From: Dermacentor variabilis
Taxonomy: Eukaryota > Arthropoda > Arachnida > Ixodida > Ixodidae
NCBI RefSeq assembly: GCF_050947875.1
Contig: NW_027460390.1
Location: forward strand, 2,480,001 to 2,544,000
Reading direction: 5' to 3'
Length of the DNA: 64,000 nucleotides
The notes under the pieces were generated by a model, which did no database searches, had not been told where the DNA came from, and saw only the letters and a program-made list of their open reading frames with translations. The position numbers and the translations under genes are program-made. Positions 44,225 through 56,488 of this stretch are shown here, piece by piece (position 1 is the stretch's first letter; every line of letters begins with the position of its first letter).

Positions 44225-44815
44225 CTACGAGATACTTGAATGTATATCTAATGAATGGAAGCGGAGTGTGCAGTGTGCACAACACTTTTCTCCTCCAAGA
44301 CACGAAAAAGAAAGCTTCCCCTCTTTCATCCGCGAGCACTGCTCCTCCAAATAGCGCATGTAGTTCATCGAAACATCCGTGTTAAAAGCGAGGAACTCCC
44401 TGAGGTTCCACACCACACGTGTCATATCGTACTCTGCGGCCTGCGACGTGCAATGTGCACGAAGCACGAACCAAGTATGGCCCTTGCTGGACTTGTCAAG
44501 AATATCTACCACCGTGATAAGCTAGCTTGCGGTCTCCGCTGCCTCAGAGACAACGTCCAACTGGGCGCGAACAAGCCTCGGCAGCGCGATGAGCATCCTA
44601 AGCAGCATGTCTCGCCCGCAAACGCCGCATACTGCGACACTTTTTTGGTCCTTGCAGTCGTGCACCAAGTTGAGAACATACTGGCTGAGCGTTCTGGCAC
44701 TGATGGTGACGTGAGGAAGCTTCTTTCTGGATTTTTGCAGGAGATGTTTGGTGTTCTTCCATGTGGAGCTGTTGAACATCAAAGTGTTCGTCGAATTCTC
44801 TCGGCGTTCAGAACA
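44225..44815 (-). pseudogene. Displaced C-terminal part of F-box protein, U4
   Basis: Offset frame with NTLMFNSSTWKN through VSEAAETAS (44522-44848), then a TAG, then KGHTWFVLRAHC to LDIHSSIS in 44225-44512. Confidence 0.5.
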
Positions 44816-45593
44816 GGGGGTCGAACCGCCAGGTTCCGCACTCTCCATCCACTGAAAGGATCCGGAGCTTGAGGAAAGACTGAAGTACCTGTGCCACCGT
44901 CACGTCGTTCTCGTTCCAAACGCTGCCGATCTGGAGTAGCTTCAGGTTTGGACGTGCCTTAGACACGTACAGGAATCCCCGTGTGAATATACGAGTTACT
45001 GAGAGGCATGCCAGATGCTGCAGTGATTCGATGCACCCCCATGTGCTTCTATGGCGTACCCGATCCGAGTTGATATCCAGTCGTTCAAGCAAAGGACAGC
45101 TGGCGTATAGCTGGCGAAGGATGCCGTCCTCGATGTAGTCTCGCGAAGTCAAGAATACTCTCAGGCATTTTAAGCTCTGGAGAAGGCGTACGTAATCTGG
45201 CAGCGGCGTATGATTTCCACGCAACGCCATGTCGGTAACTGACTCGCAGATTCGCAGAATGATTGGCATGCTGCGATGTGAGGGCCCTCGGCAAGGTATC
45301 ACCAGCTCTTTCACCAGTTTGAAGTGCGTCGAGCAAGGAGCGATGTCTTCTACGCAGATAATTGCGGAGATATTAAGCTTGCGGATCAGGGTGGCTCTGT
45401 TTAGGCCCTCGTCCACCGGGTGCTCTCTTTCCATGTCCCGGAGGTTGATACGCACCGCTGTCCAGAGGCAAGGGTCGAAGGCTAACCTCTTCCATCGCTC
45501 GTACACCTGGGCTGTTGTCGCGAGCCAGAGTTGCGGGAGGTAAGCGAATATATTGAGGACGAGTTCAACTGGGAGGTCGTCAAAATGCAGCAT
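44808..45593 (-). pseudogene. F-box/LRR-like protein, U4 copy, shortened by a stop (261 aa)
   Basis: F-box intact (LPVELVLNIFAYLP, VYERWKRLAFDPCLW) with K-to-N in the core helix. One codon pair is altered by a 3-base deletion (SRDYIED against SREVYIED). The ORF ends at a TGA directly after GTWRFDPLF, caused by a single T-to-A (plus-strand) change relative to U1-U3, just before the frame break common to all copies. F-box and most of the leucine-rich part would still be made. Confidence 0.55.
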
Positions 45594-45849
45594 CTTCTTC
45601 TTCTTCCTTCAAAATTCTGGCATGTACCCAGGACGAGGAGATTGGCCATGGCACTCAATGGAAACATAACGTCAACTTCTTGCTTCCTGTTAACTTATTG
45701 ATCTGTACTATCCATATTTAATTAGTAGTGAATATAAATTATTTTCTGTTCCCGTTTCCCGAATAGTCATGCCAGTTTTGCCGAAGATGCTATATTACGA
45801 AAACAACGCGATTCAGGGTTAATAATGAGGAAAATGTGCTTAACATGAG

Positions 45850-46593
45850 TCTCCCAATCGCAATGACGTACTCATGCACAACCTGACACACTTCCTTTCG
45901 GGCTCGACCAGGGGTACTTGCCCCGAAAGATAACATGCTAATCACCGAGAGAGCAAGGCCCATACGCGATAGGGGCTGCTTTAAGTAGGTCTTCCTTTCG
46001 GAATTATATTTGCGGAAAAAGAGGAGGAAATGGTACAGTGATTCTATATCCCCACATGATGCACAAAGGTTCTATGCTGCGAACCCACACCTACTCATGA
46101 ACAGATTTAGTTGAGGTATTCGACATCGTAATAGTGTAATGGGAACTTCGCATTGCCGAGAGGGACAAGACCGCACATTCCAGGGGAACGCTAAATGTTC
46201 GTAATCCGGTGCAGCAACGAGGGGGCTCATTTTTTCTACCTTGGTCTTGTTGTCGCCACGGGAACCTTGTTAACGTTAGCAGAGTAAGGTTTGGTATAAA
46301 GAAACTCACTGCCTACAAGCGCTGCCTTTGCCAAGCTGTCTGTAATCTCAATGAGTGCTAGTCCACGCTGTCCAGTTATCCACAAAAACCGGATTGTGAA
46401 GCGATCGGTGCAATGGTGAATTATTTGTGCTTTCCATCGACTTAAGAAATGAACAGTCTCCGAGCAATTTTGTGCGACACACTTTTCGGAATTTTGTATA
46501 CGGCCAAGCATATGGCCATGAATTCGGCCACATAAAATTGGAGTGTAATCGGAAAGACGGATAGCAAAGCTTCATGACAGTGTTTGAGAGCAA
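45850..46593 (-). pseudogene. Retroelement RNase H and zinc-knuckle remnant, U4
   Basis: As in U3: frames 46348-46593 (HRSLHNPVF then shifted) and 46236-46511 (GQRGLALIEITDSLAKAAL), with a knuckle region broken by stops. Confidence 0.55.
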
Positions 46594-47323
46594 ACGCCTA
46601 TCGCTGATTTCTCACCTTTTTATTAGGCGTCCGTGGACACTGCATTATATAAGGGAAAATCTTCCAAATACTAATTCCAATGTTCGACAAGCTTTTGCTT
46701 GTCTATGAAATTAGCATTCCTTGGAAAGCGCAACATGGCCGCGCTAATTCAGCGTTCCTCTTCTACTTTTTCTTTGACCCCTAGCGCTTTCGTTTTATCA
46801 AATATTTTAACGAGAGCGATATCTGGGTGTTCTTATTCCTGTATGAGGAAATAAACTATGAATTGTCACTGGTGTGCCAGAGAACGTCTACTTGCAATAC
46901 TTCCGGAGTTTTCCGGGGGAGGGGGCTCAGCTCACTCCGGGCGATGCGGAAGCCACCCCCCTCCTCCCCCCCGCGCACGCACACACATACACACACACCT
47001 AAAGTGCCATAGCGAGAGATGTCTCACCCACATCATTTCAGGCTTCTTTTGCGTTTCCTCGACCTCTTTACTTGAAATTTTACTGGGGCTAATAGCTCAC
47101 TGCATAATTGTTGGCGCGGACGTGCAAGGCTTCTAATTCATACTTTCGCTTTATTTCTGCAAATCCGGACAATAGGAGGACTTGCGCATTCGAAGATCTA
47201 ACGGCGGCTGCCTCATCCGTATTTTCCCACTTCAACATTGTTTTATGTTTCCGCACAATATATACATACACAATATATATGAATATACACACAGGACAAA
47301 GCTTATTATATATTTGAAAGAAA
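46594..47323. other. Non-coding part of unit U4 with (CA)n
   Basis: Equivalent to 7278-8007; (CA)n near 46977-46998. No gene. Confidence 0.6.
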
Positions 47324-50062
47324 TCATCATCATCATCAGCCTGTTTTATGTCCACTGCAGGACGAAGGCCTCTCCCTGCGATCTTTAATTACCCCTGTCC
47401 TGCGCCAACCGATTGCAACTATAGCGCCCGCGAATTTGCTAATTTCATCGCTCCACCTAGTCTTTTGTAGTCCTTGATTGCGTTTTCCTTCCCTTGGTGC
47501 CCCTTCTTAATGTAACGTTCTGTAACGGTTATCTAACCGGCGCATTACATGACCTGCCTAGCTCCATTTTTATGCGTTGCATATTGCAATCACTCAGTTC
47601 AGCCCTTCGGCGCGGCCGGGCTGCCACAATTGAGGGTATGAGCCATTGTTCATTGCTGCGCGTCTCATATGTGGGTCCATTCTCTTTTAAGTTTGCTATG
47701 TTTGTTATTAAGTTGCTTTTATTTTTATGCGTTGCATATTGCAATCACTCAGTTCAGCCCTTGGGCGCGGCCGGGCAGCCACCATTGATCTTTAGCGCAA
47801 CCACGTGACGTGACGTCACGACAGCCGTAGGAAAAGCTGGGCCCCAACTCGCGCAATGTGCAACGCATTCTTGGCTTAACCAAGCTAAGCCTGGCCATTT
47901 TTTTCCCTCTTGATGTCAATTAGAATATCGTCTATACCCGTTTGCTCTCTGATCCAAACCACTCTATTTCTGTCTCTTAACGTTATGCCTAGCAATCTTC
48001 GTTCCATCGCTCTTTGCGTGGTCCTTAACTTGTTCTCAAGCTTCTTTGTCAGTCTCCAAGTGTCTGTCCCATATGTCAGCACCGGTAAAATGCACTGATT
48101 GTACACCTTCCTTTTCAATGATAATGGTAAGCTTCCAGTCAGGAGCTGGCAATATCTGCCGTATGCGATCCAACTCATTTCTATTCTTCTGTGAATTTCA
48201 TTCTAGTGATGATGGTTCCCTGTGTATAATTGACCTAAGTAAACGTACTCCTTCACAGACTCTAGAGGTCGACTGGCGATCCTCAACTCTTGTTCCTTTG
48301 CCCGGCTATTTATTATTATCTTTGTCTTCTGCATATTAATCTTCAACCCCACTCTTACACTCTCTCTGTTAAGGTCCTCAATAATTTGTTGTAATTCATC
48401 TGCATTGTTGCTGAATAGAACATTGTCATCAGCAAACCGCAGGTTGCTGAGATATTTGCCGTCGATCTTTACTCCCAAGCCTTCCCAGTTTAATAGCTTG
48501 AATACTTCTCCTAAGCACGCAGTGAACTGCATTGTAGAGATTGTGTCTCCCTGTCTGACCCTTTTCTTTATAGTTATCTTCCTGCTTTTCTTGTGTAGAA
48601 TTAAGGTAGCTGTAGAACCTCGGTAGATATTTTCCAATGTATTTACGTAAGCGTTCTGTACTCCTTGATTATGTAATGCCTCTATGACTGCTGGTATCTC
48701 TGCTGAATCAAATGCCTTTCGTAATCTATGAAAGCCGTATAGAGAGGCTTATTGTATTCTGCGGATTTCTCGATAACCTGATTGATGACAAGGAGGTGAT
48801 CAATTGTAGAGTATCCCTTCCTGAAGCCAGCCTTTTCCTTTAGTTGACTAAAGTCCATTGTTGCCTTTATTCTATTGGATATTATTTTGGTAAATATTGT
48901 ACATAATACTGATCGTAAGCTAATGGGCCTATAATTTTTCAATTATTTAACGTCTCCCTTTTTGAGGATTAGTATAATGTTCGCATTCTTCCAGTTTTCT
49001 GGGACCTTTGCAGTCGATAGACATTTCGTATAAAAAGCCGCCAGTTTTTCAAGCATTATGTCTCCTCGATCTGTGATTAAATCGACTGTTACTCCATATT
49101 CTCCTGCTGCTATTCCTCGTTTCACCTCATCGCTAGTTATAGGAGGAGTTCCCGTATCTTGTTCATTACTGTTTCTAACTGAGGTATCTTGACTCCTGTG
49201 GGGAGTGTACAGGTCACTACAGAATTCTGCCGCTGCTTTTACTATATCTTCGAGATTGCTGATGATATTACCATGCTCATCTTTCATTGCAAACATCTTA
49301 GTTTGCCCTATGCCAAGTTTCTTGCTCACGGATTTGAGGTTGCGTACATTTTTTACGGCTTCTTCAGTCTTTCTCACGTTATAGTTACGAATATCCCTTA
49401 TTTTCGCCTTCTTAATCAGTTTTGACAGTTCCGTGAATTCTATCTCTTGAGTTGGATACTTTCATTTTTTGTCGTTTCTTCATTAGGTACTTTGTTACTT
49501 GGGAGAGCTTGCCTACTGGTCGCCTTGGTGTCTTGCCTCCCACTTCAATTGCACCCTCTGAAGGCAACCTAGTTACGGTTTCATTTATTAGCTCTATGTC
49601 ATCATCATCTCTCTGTTCTAAGGCTGCATATATGTTTTCACGTACCTACCTGACTTTGTCTGATTTTACCCTTACTGCTTCTAGGTTGACCTGTTTCTTC
49701 TTGACCAATTCAGCTCTTTCTCTCTTCAAATTGAAGTAAATCGTTGCTTTCACTAACTTATGATCACTACATTTTACCCCACCTACCACTTCTACATCCT
49801 GCACTATGCTGGGATCAGCAGAAAGTATGAAGTCAAATTCATTTCTTGTTTCACCATTAGAGTTTTTCGAGGTCCACTTTGTGTTGCTACGCTTCCTGAA
49901 AAAGGTGTTCATTATTCGAAGCTTATTCGTTTCTACGAATTCTACCAGCATCTCTCGTCTAGCGTTCCTAGAATCGACGCCGTAGTTGCCAATTGCTTGT
50001 TCACCAGCATGCTTTTATCCATTTTTGCATTGAAGTCGCAAATTACTACAGTATATTGAGTT
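47324..50062 (-). mobile_element. 5'-truncated, frameshifted RTE copy, U4
   Basis: Pieces: 49646-49951 (NTFFRKRSNTKW), 48943-49377, 48682-48942 (NYRPISLRSV, FRKGYSTIDHL), 48203-48637 (KRVRQGDTIS, LRFADDNVLFS) and 47885-48178 (ILPVLTYGTDTWRLTKK). Tail at 47325-47337. Catalytic Asp pair kept but frames broken; inactive. Confidence 0.85.
47572..47894. mobile_element. 323-bp foldback/MITE-like insertion, U4
   Basis: Same length, edges and internal repeats as 41235-41557, with a few substitutions in the first 62-bp copy (CTTCGGCGCGGCCGGGCTGC) and one in the right arm (GCAATGTGCAACGCAT). Confidence 0.75.
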
Positions 50063-50561
50063 AGCCAATTAAATAAATATAGGTAAATACAGGTAACCAA
50101 TTAAAAAAAAGATATTTCTAAAGGTATGAATAGCCTATGCTTAGAGAATGAACATGTTACCACATGTTCACCACGCTTCAAATTGCTTTGCGTGATTTTT
50201 TTGCCCATGAAATAAAAACTATAGACTTCAGTGACCCCTCCGCCAGAGTCTTTTATTAATGGCGCGTGAAATGCACGCGAGTGTTGTGCGTCTCAGTATT
50301 GCTTCTTTTTCCGGAAAGCAATACTAATGACTCATGAAAAAAACATTTCTAATAATTTACAACATTTATTAGGGGCGGAAACATCATCAGTTGCATGCGA
50401 TGCAACCTGAAATGCGAGATCGCGTTACTTGCTTTGAGAATAAACAGCAATCCCACCATGTCACAGGTGAGTGAATATTTCATTCGAGGGTATTCAGTGA
50501 AACAACGAGCATTTTCTTTCTTTTTGAATGTCGGCGAGTGTTCAGTCATCGTACACGTTGA

Positions 50562-51130
50562 CTACGAGATACTTGAATGTATATCTAATGACTGGAAGCG
50601 GAGTGTGCAGTGTGCACAACACTTTTCTCCTCCAAGACACGAAAAAGAAAGCTTCCTCTCTTTCATCCGCGAGCACTGCTCCTCCAAATAGCGCATGTAG
50701 TTCATCGAAACATCCGTGTTAAAAGCGAGGAACTCCCTGAGGTTCCACACCACACGTGTCATATCGTACTCTGCGGCCTGCGACGTGCAATGTACACGAA
50801 GCACGAACCAAGTATGGCCCTTGCTGGACTTGTCAAGAATAATTACCACCGTGATAAACTAGCTTGCGGTCTCCGCTGCCTCAGAGACAACGTCCAACTG
50901 GGCGCGAACAAGCCTCGGCAGCGCGATGAGCATCCTAAGCAGCATGTCTCGCCCGCAAACGCCGCATACTGCGACACTTTTTTGGTCCTTGCAGTCGTGC
51001 ACCAAGTTGAGAACATACTGGCTGAGCGTTCTGGCACTGATGGTGACGTGAGGAAGCTTCTTTCTGGATTTTTGCAGGAGATGTTTGGTGTTCTTCCATG
51101 TGGAGCTGTTGAACATCAAATGTGTTCGTC
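50562..51130 (-). pseudogene. Displaced C-terminal part of F-box protein, U5
   Basis: Offset frame (LMFNSSTWKN to VSEAAETAS in 50859-51257, then KGHTWFVLRVHC to LDIHSSIS in 50562-50849). One extra base near 51121 puts this frame two bases off the F-box frame, unlike the one-base offset in U1-U4. Confidence 0.5.
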
Positions 51131-51934
51131 GAGTTCTCTCAGCGTTCTGAACAGGGGGTCGAACCGCCAGGTTCCGCACTCTCCATCCACTGAAAGGATC
51201 CGGAGCTTGAGGAAAGACTGAAGTACCTGTGCCACCGTCACGTCGTTCTCGTTCCAAACGCTGCCGATCTGGAGTAGCTTCAGGTTTGGACGTGCCTTAG
51301 ACACGTACAGCAATCCCCCTGTGAATATACGAGTTACTGAGAGGCATGCCAGATGCTGCAGTGATTCGATGCACCCCCATGTGCTTCTATGGCGTACCCG
51401 ATCCGAGTTGATACCCAGTCGTTCAAGCAAAGGACAGCTGGCGTATAGCTGGCGAAGAATGCCGTCCTCGATGTAGACTTCTCGCGAAGTCAAGAATACT
51501 CTCAGGCATTTTAAGCTCTGGAGAAGGCGTACGTAATCTGGCAGCGGCGTATGATTTCCACGCAACGCCATGTCGGTAACTGACTCGCAGATTCGCAGAA
51601 TGATTGGCATGCTGCGATGTGAGGGCCCTCGGCAAGGTATCACCAGCTCTTTCACCAGTTTGAAGTGCGTCGAGCAAGGAGCGATGTCTTCTACGCAGAT
51701 AATTGCGGAGATATTAAGCTTGCGGATCAGGGTGGCTCTGTTTAGGCCCTCGTCCACCGGGTGCTCTCTTTCCATGTCCCGGAGGTTGATACGCACCGCT
51801 GTCCAGAGGCAAGGGTCGAAGGCTAACCTCTTCCATCGCTCGTACACCTGGGCTGTTGTCGCGAGCCAGAGTTGCGGGAGGTAAGCGAATATCTTGAGGA
51901 CGAGTTCAACTGGGAGGTCGTCAAAATGCAGCAT
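51116..51934 (-). pseudogene. F-box/LRR-like protein, U5 copy (272 aa)
   Basis: F-box intact (LPVELVLKIFAYLP, VYERWKRLAFDPCLW), leucine-rich region intact to GTWRFDPLFRTLRELDEHI, where an extra base creates a stop. Near-identical to U4 in the F-box part. Most of the protein could be made, but the C-terminal part seen at 50562-51130 is not in frame. Confidence 0.55.
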
Positions 51935-52189
51935 CTTCTTCTTCTTCCTTCAAAATTCTGGCATGTACCCAGGACGAGGAGATTGGCCATGGCACTCAAT
52001 GGAAACATAACGTCAACTTCTTGCTTCCTGTTAACTTATTGATCTGTACTATCCATATTTAATTAGTAGTGAATATAAATTATTTTTCTGTTCCCGTTTC
52101 TCGAATAGTCATGCCAGTTTTGCCGAAGATGCTATATTACGAAAACAACGCGATTCAGCGTTAATAATGAGGAAAATGTGCTTAACATG

Positions 52190-52935
52190 AGTCTCCCAAT
52201 CGCAATGACGTACTCATGCACAACCTGACACACTTCCTTTCGGGCTCGACCAGGGGTACTTGCCCCGAAAGATAACATGCTAATCACCGAGAGAGCAAGG
52301 CCAATACGCGATAGGGGCTGCTTTAAGTAGGTCTTCCTTTCGGAATTATATTTGCGGAAAAAGAGGAGGAAATGGTACAGTGATTCTATATCCCCACATG
52401 ATGCACAAAGGTTCTATGCTGCGAAGCCACACCTCCTCATGAACAGATTTACTTGAGGTATTCGACATCGTAATAGTGTAATGGAAACTTCGCATTGCCG
52501 TGAGGGACAAGACCGCACATTCCAGGGGAACGCTAAATGTTCGTAATCCGGTGCAGCAACGAGGGGGCTCATTTTTTCTACCTAGGACTTGTTGTCGCCA
52601 CGGGAATCTTGTCACCGTAAGCAGAGTAAGGTTTGGTATAAAGAAACTCACTACCTACAAGCGCTGCCTTTGCCAAGCTGTCTGTAATCTCAATGAGTGC
52701 TAGTCCACGCTGTCCAGTTATCCACAAAAACCGGATTGTGAAGCGATCGGTGCAATGGTGAATTATTTGTGCTTTCCATCGACTTAAGAACTGAACAGTC
52801 TCCGAGCAATATTGTGCGACACACTTTTCGGAATTTTGTATACGGCCAAGCATATGGCCATGAATTCGGCCACATAAAATTGGAGTGTAATCGGAAAGAC
52901 GGATAGCAAAGCTTCATGACAGTGTTTGAGAGCAA
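52190..52935 (-). pseudogene. Retroelement RNase H and zinc-knuckle remnant, U5
   Basis: Frames 52690-52935, 52578-52853 (GQRGLALIEITDSLAKAAL) and 52346-52651; same state as U3 and U4. Confidence 0.55.
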
Positions 52936-53667
52936 ATGCCTATCGCTGATTTCTCACCTTTTTATTAGGCGTCCGTGGACACTGCATTATATAAGGGAAA
53001 ATCTTCCAAATACTAATTCCAATGTTCGACTAGCTTTTGCTTGTCTATGAAATTAGCATTCCTTGGAAAGTGCAACATGGCCGCGCTAATTCAGCGTTCC
53101 TCTTCTACTTTTTCTTTGACCCCTAGCGCTTTCGTTTTATCAAATATTTTAACGAGAGCGATATCTGGGTCTTCTTATTCCTGTATGAGGAAATAAACTA
53201 TGAATTGTCACTGGTGTGCCAGAGAACGTCTACTTTCACTACTTCCGGAGTTTTCCGGGCGAAGGGGCTCAGCTCACTCCGGGCGATGCGGAAGCCTCCC
53301 CCCTCCTCCCCCCCGCGCACGCACACACATACACACACACACCTAAGGTGCCATAGCGAGAGCTTTGTCACCCACATCATTTCAGGCTTCTTTTGCCTTT
53401 CCTCGACCTCTTTACTTGAAATTTTACTGGGGCTAATAGCTCACTGCATAATTGTTGGCGCAGACGTGCAAGGCTTTTAACTGATACGTTCGCTTTATTT
53501 CTGCGAATCCGGACAATAGAAAGACTCGCGCATTAGAAGATCTAACGGCGGCTGCCTCATCCGTATTTTCTCACTTCAACATTGTTTTAGGTTTCCACAC
53601 CATATATACATACACAATATCTATGAATATACACACAGGTCAAAGCTTATTACATATTTGAAAGAAA
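52936..53667. other. Non-coding part of unit U5 with (CA)n
   Basis: Equivalent to 7278-8007; (CA)n near 53318-53342. No gene. Confidence 0.6.
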
Positions 53668-56072
53668 TCATCATCATCATCAACCTGTTTTATGTCCACT
53701 GCAGGACGAAGGCCTCTCCCTGCAATCTTTAATTACCCTTGTTCTGCGCCAACCGATTGCAACTATAGCGCCCGCGAATTTGCTAATTTCATCGCTCCAC
53801 CTAGTGTTTTGTATTCCTCGATTGCGTTTTCCTTCCCTTGGTGCCCCTTCTTAATGTAACGTTCTGTAACGGTTATATAACCGGCGCATTACATGACCTG
53901 CCTAGCTCTATTTTTTCCTCTTGATGTCAATTAGAATATCGCCTATACCCGTTTGCTCTCTGATCCAAACCGCTCACTTTCTGTCTCTTAACGTTATGCC
54001 TAGCAATATTCGTTCCATCGCTCTTTGCGCGGTCCTTAACTTGTTCTCAAGCTTCTTTGTCAGTCTCCAAGTCTCTGTCCGATATGTCAGTACCGGTAAA
54101 ATGCACTGATTGTACACCTTCCTTTTCAATGACAATGGTAAGCTTTCAGTCAGGAGCTGGCAATATCTGCCGTATGCGATCCAACTCATTTCTATTCTTC
54201 TGTGAATTTCATTCTACTGATCAGTGTTCCCTGTGATTAATTGACCTAAGTAAACGTACTCCTTCACAGACACTAGAGGTCGACTGGCGATCCTGAACTC
54301 TTGTTCCTTTGCCCGGCTATTTATTATTATCTTTGTCTTCTGCATATTAATCTTCAACCCCACTCTTACACTCTCTCTGTTAAGGTCCTCAATCATTTGT
54401 TGTAATTTGTCTGCATTGTTGCTGAATAGAACATTGTCATCGGCAAACCGAAGGTTGCTGAGATATTTGCCGTAGATCGTTACTCCTAAGCCTTCCCAGT
54501 TTAATAGCTTGAATACTTCCTCTAAGTACGCAGTGAATAGCATTGCAGAGATTGTGTCTCCCTGTCTGACCCTTTTCTTTATAGGTCTCTTCCTGCTTTT
54601 CTTGTGTAGAATTAAGGTAGCTGTAGAACCTCTGTAGATATTTTCCAATGTATTTACGTAAGCGTTCTGTACTCCTTGATTATGTTATGCCTCTATGACT
54701 GCTGGTATCTCTGCTGAACCAAATGCCTTTCGTAATCTATGAAAGCCATATAGGGAGGCTTATTGTAGTCTGCGGATTTCTGGATAACCTGATTGATGAC
54801 AAGGACGTGATCAATTGTAGAGTATCCCTTCCTGAAGCCAGCCTGTTCCTTTGGTTGACTGAAGTCCATTGTTGCCTTTATTCTATAGGATATTATTTTG
54901 GTAAATATTGTATATAATACTGGGCGTAAGCTAATGGGCCTATAATTTTTCAATTATTTAACGTCTCCCTTTTTGACGATTAGTATAATGTTTGCATTCT
55001 TCCAGTTTTCTGGGACCCTTGCAGTCGACAGACCCTTCGTATAAAAAGCCGCCAGTTTTTCAAGCATTATGTCTCCTCCATCTTTGATTAAATTGACTGT
55101 TATCCCACATTCTCCTGCTGGTCTTCCTCGTTTCACGTCATCGCTAGTTACAGGAGGAGTTCCTGTATCCTGTTCATTACTGTTTCTAACTGAGGTATCT
55201 TGCGTCCTCTGGGTACTGTACAGGTCACTATAGAATTCTTCCGCTGCTTTTACTATATCTTCGAGATTGCTGATGATATTACCATGCTTATCTTTCAGTG
55301 CATACATCTTAGTTTGCCCTATACCAAGTTTCTTTCTCACGCATTTGAGGTTGCGTACATTTTTTACGGCTTCTTCAGTCTTTCTGACGTTATAGTTTCG
55401 AATATCCCTTATTTTCGCCTTGTTAATCAGTTTTGACAGTTCCGTGAATTCTATCTCTTGAGTTGGACACTTTCATTTTTTGTCGTTTCTTTATTAGGTA
55501 CTTTGTTATTTGGGAGAGCTTGCCTGCTGGTTGCCTTGGTGTCTTGCCTCCCACTTCAATTGCACCCTCTGAAGCCAACCTAGTTACGGTTTCATTTATT
55601 AGCTCTATGTCATCATCATCTCTCTGTTCTAAGGCTGCATATATGTTTGCAAGCACCTACCTGACTTTGTCTGCTTTTACCCTTACTGCTTCTAGGTTGA
55701 CCTGTTTCTTCTTGACCAATTCAGCTCTTTCTCTCTTCAAATTGAAGTAAATCGTTGCCTTCACTAACTTATGATCACTGCATTTTACCCCACCTACCAC
55801 TTCTACATCCTGCACTATGCTGGGATCAGCAGAATGTATGAAGTCAAATTCATTTCTTGTTTCACCATTAGGGTTTTTCCAGGTCCACTTTCTGTTGCTA
55901 CGCTTCCTGAAAAAGGTGTTCATTATTCGAAGCTTATTCGTTTCTACGAATTCTACCAGCATCTCTCCTCTAGCGTTCCTAGAATCGACGCCGTAGTTGC
56001 CAATTGCTTGTTCACCAGCATGCTTTTACCCATTTTTGCATTGAAGTCGCAAATTACTACAGTATATTGAGT
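53668..56072 (-). mobile_element. 5'-truncated RTE copy, U5, without the 323-bp insertion
   Basis: Pieces: 55657-55962 (NTFFRKRSNRKWTW), 54954-55340, 54693-54953 (NYRPISLRPV, FRKGYSTIDHV), 54214-54648 (KRVRQGDTIS, LRFADDNVLFS) and 53974-54189. Several words match U1 rather than U3/U4 (GAATTCTTCCGCTGC, GCATACATC). The site of the insertion reads AGCTCTATTTTTTCCTCTTG near 53904-53923, an empty site. Confidence 0.85.
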
Positions 56073-56488
56073 TAGCCAATTAAATAAATATAGGTAAATA
56101 GAGGTAACCAATTAAAAAAAGATATTTCTAAAGGTACGAATAGCCTGTGCTTAGAGAATGAACATGTTACTATATGTTCACCACGCTTCAAATTGCTTTG
56201 CGTGATTTTTTTACCCATGAAATAAAATCTATAGACTTCAGTGACCTCTCCGGCAGAGTCTTTTATCAATGGCGCCGGAAATGCACGCGAATGTTGTGCG
56301 TCTTAGCATTGCTTCTCTTTCCGGTAAGCAATACTAACGACTCATGAAAAAAACATTTCTAATAATTTACAACATTTATTAGGGGTGGAAACATGGTCAG
56401 TTGCATGCAAAGGTCATAAATATATACATGGTGTCCCAATTAACTATCATGCACCAAGAGGACATCTGGAACAACCTGGGCCGACAAA

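Larger units (their letters stand above)
44069..50405 (-). repeat. Unit U4 (~6.34 kb)
   Basis: Second unit of block B, in direct tandem with U3 and U5. It is most similar to U5 in the F-box half (shared changes such as RGNHTPLPDY and the GSSKGHT stretch) and to U3 in the RTE half (shared insertion and GCAAACATC word). Junction hairpin at 44053-44069. Confidence 0.9.
34641..56408 (+). repeat. Segmental duplication, block B
   Basis: Direct repeat of block A (34641 pairs with 1057). It contains the same array-spacer-inverted-array head, then three tandem F-box/RTE units instead of one and a half. The offset from block A is 33584 bases at the start and 32992 at the unit edge; the difference is the extra sequence in block A near 2236-2847. 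Confidence 0.85.
50406..56408 (-). repeat. Unit U5 (6.0 kb, insertion-free)
   Basis: Last unit of the array, about 334 bases shorter than U4 because the 323-bp insertion and one target copy are missing. Its end at 56408 falls inside the junction hairpin (only TTGCATGC remains), and an I-type retroelement follows directly. Confidence 0.9.
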
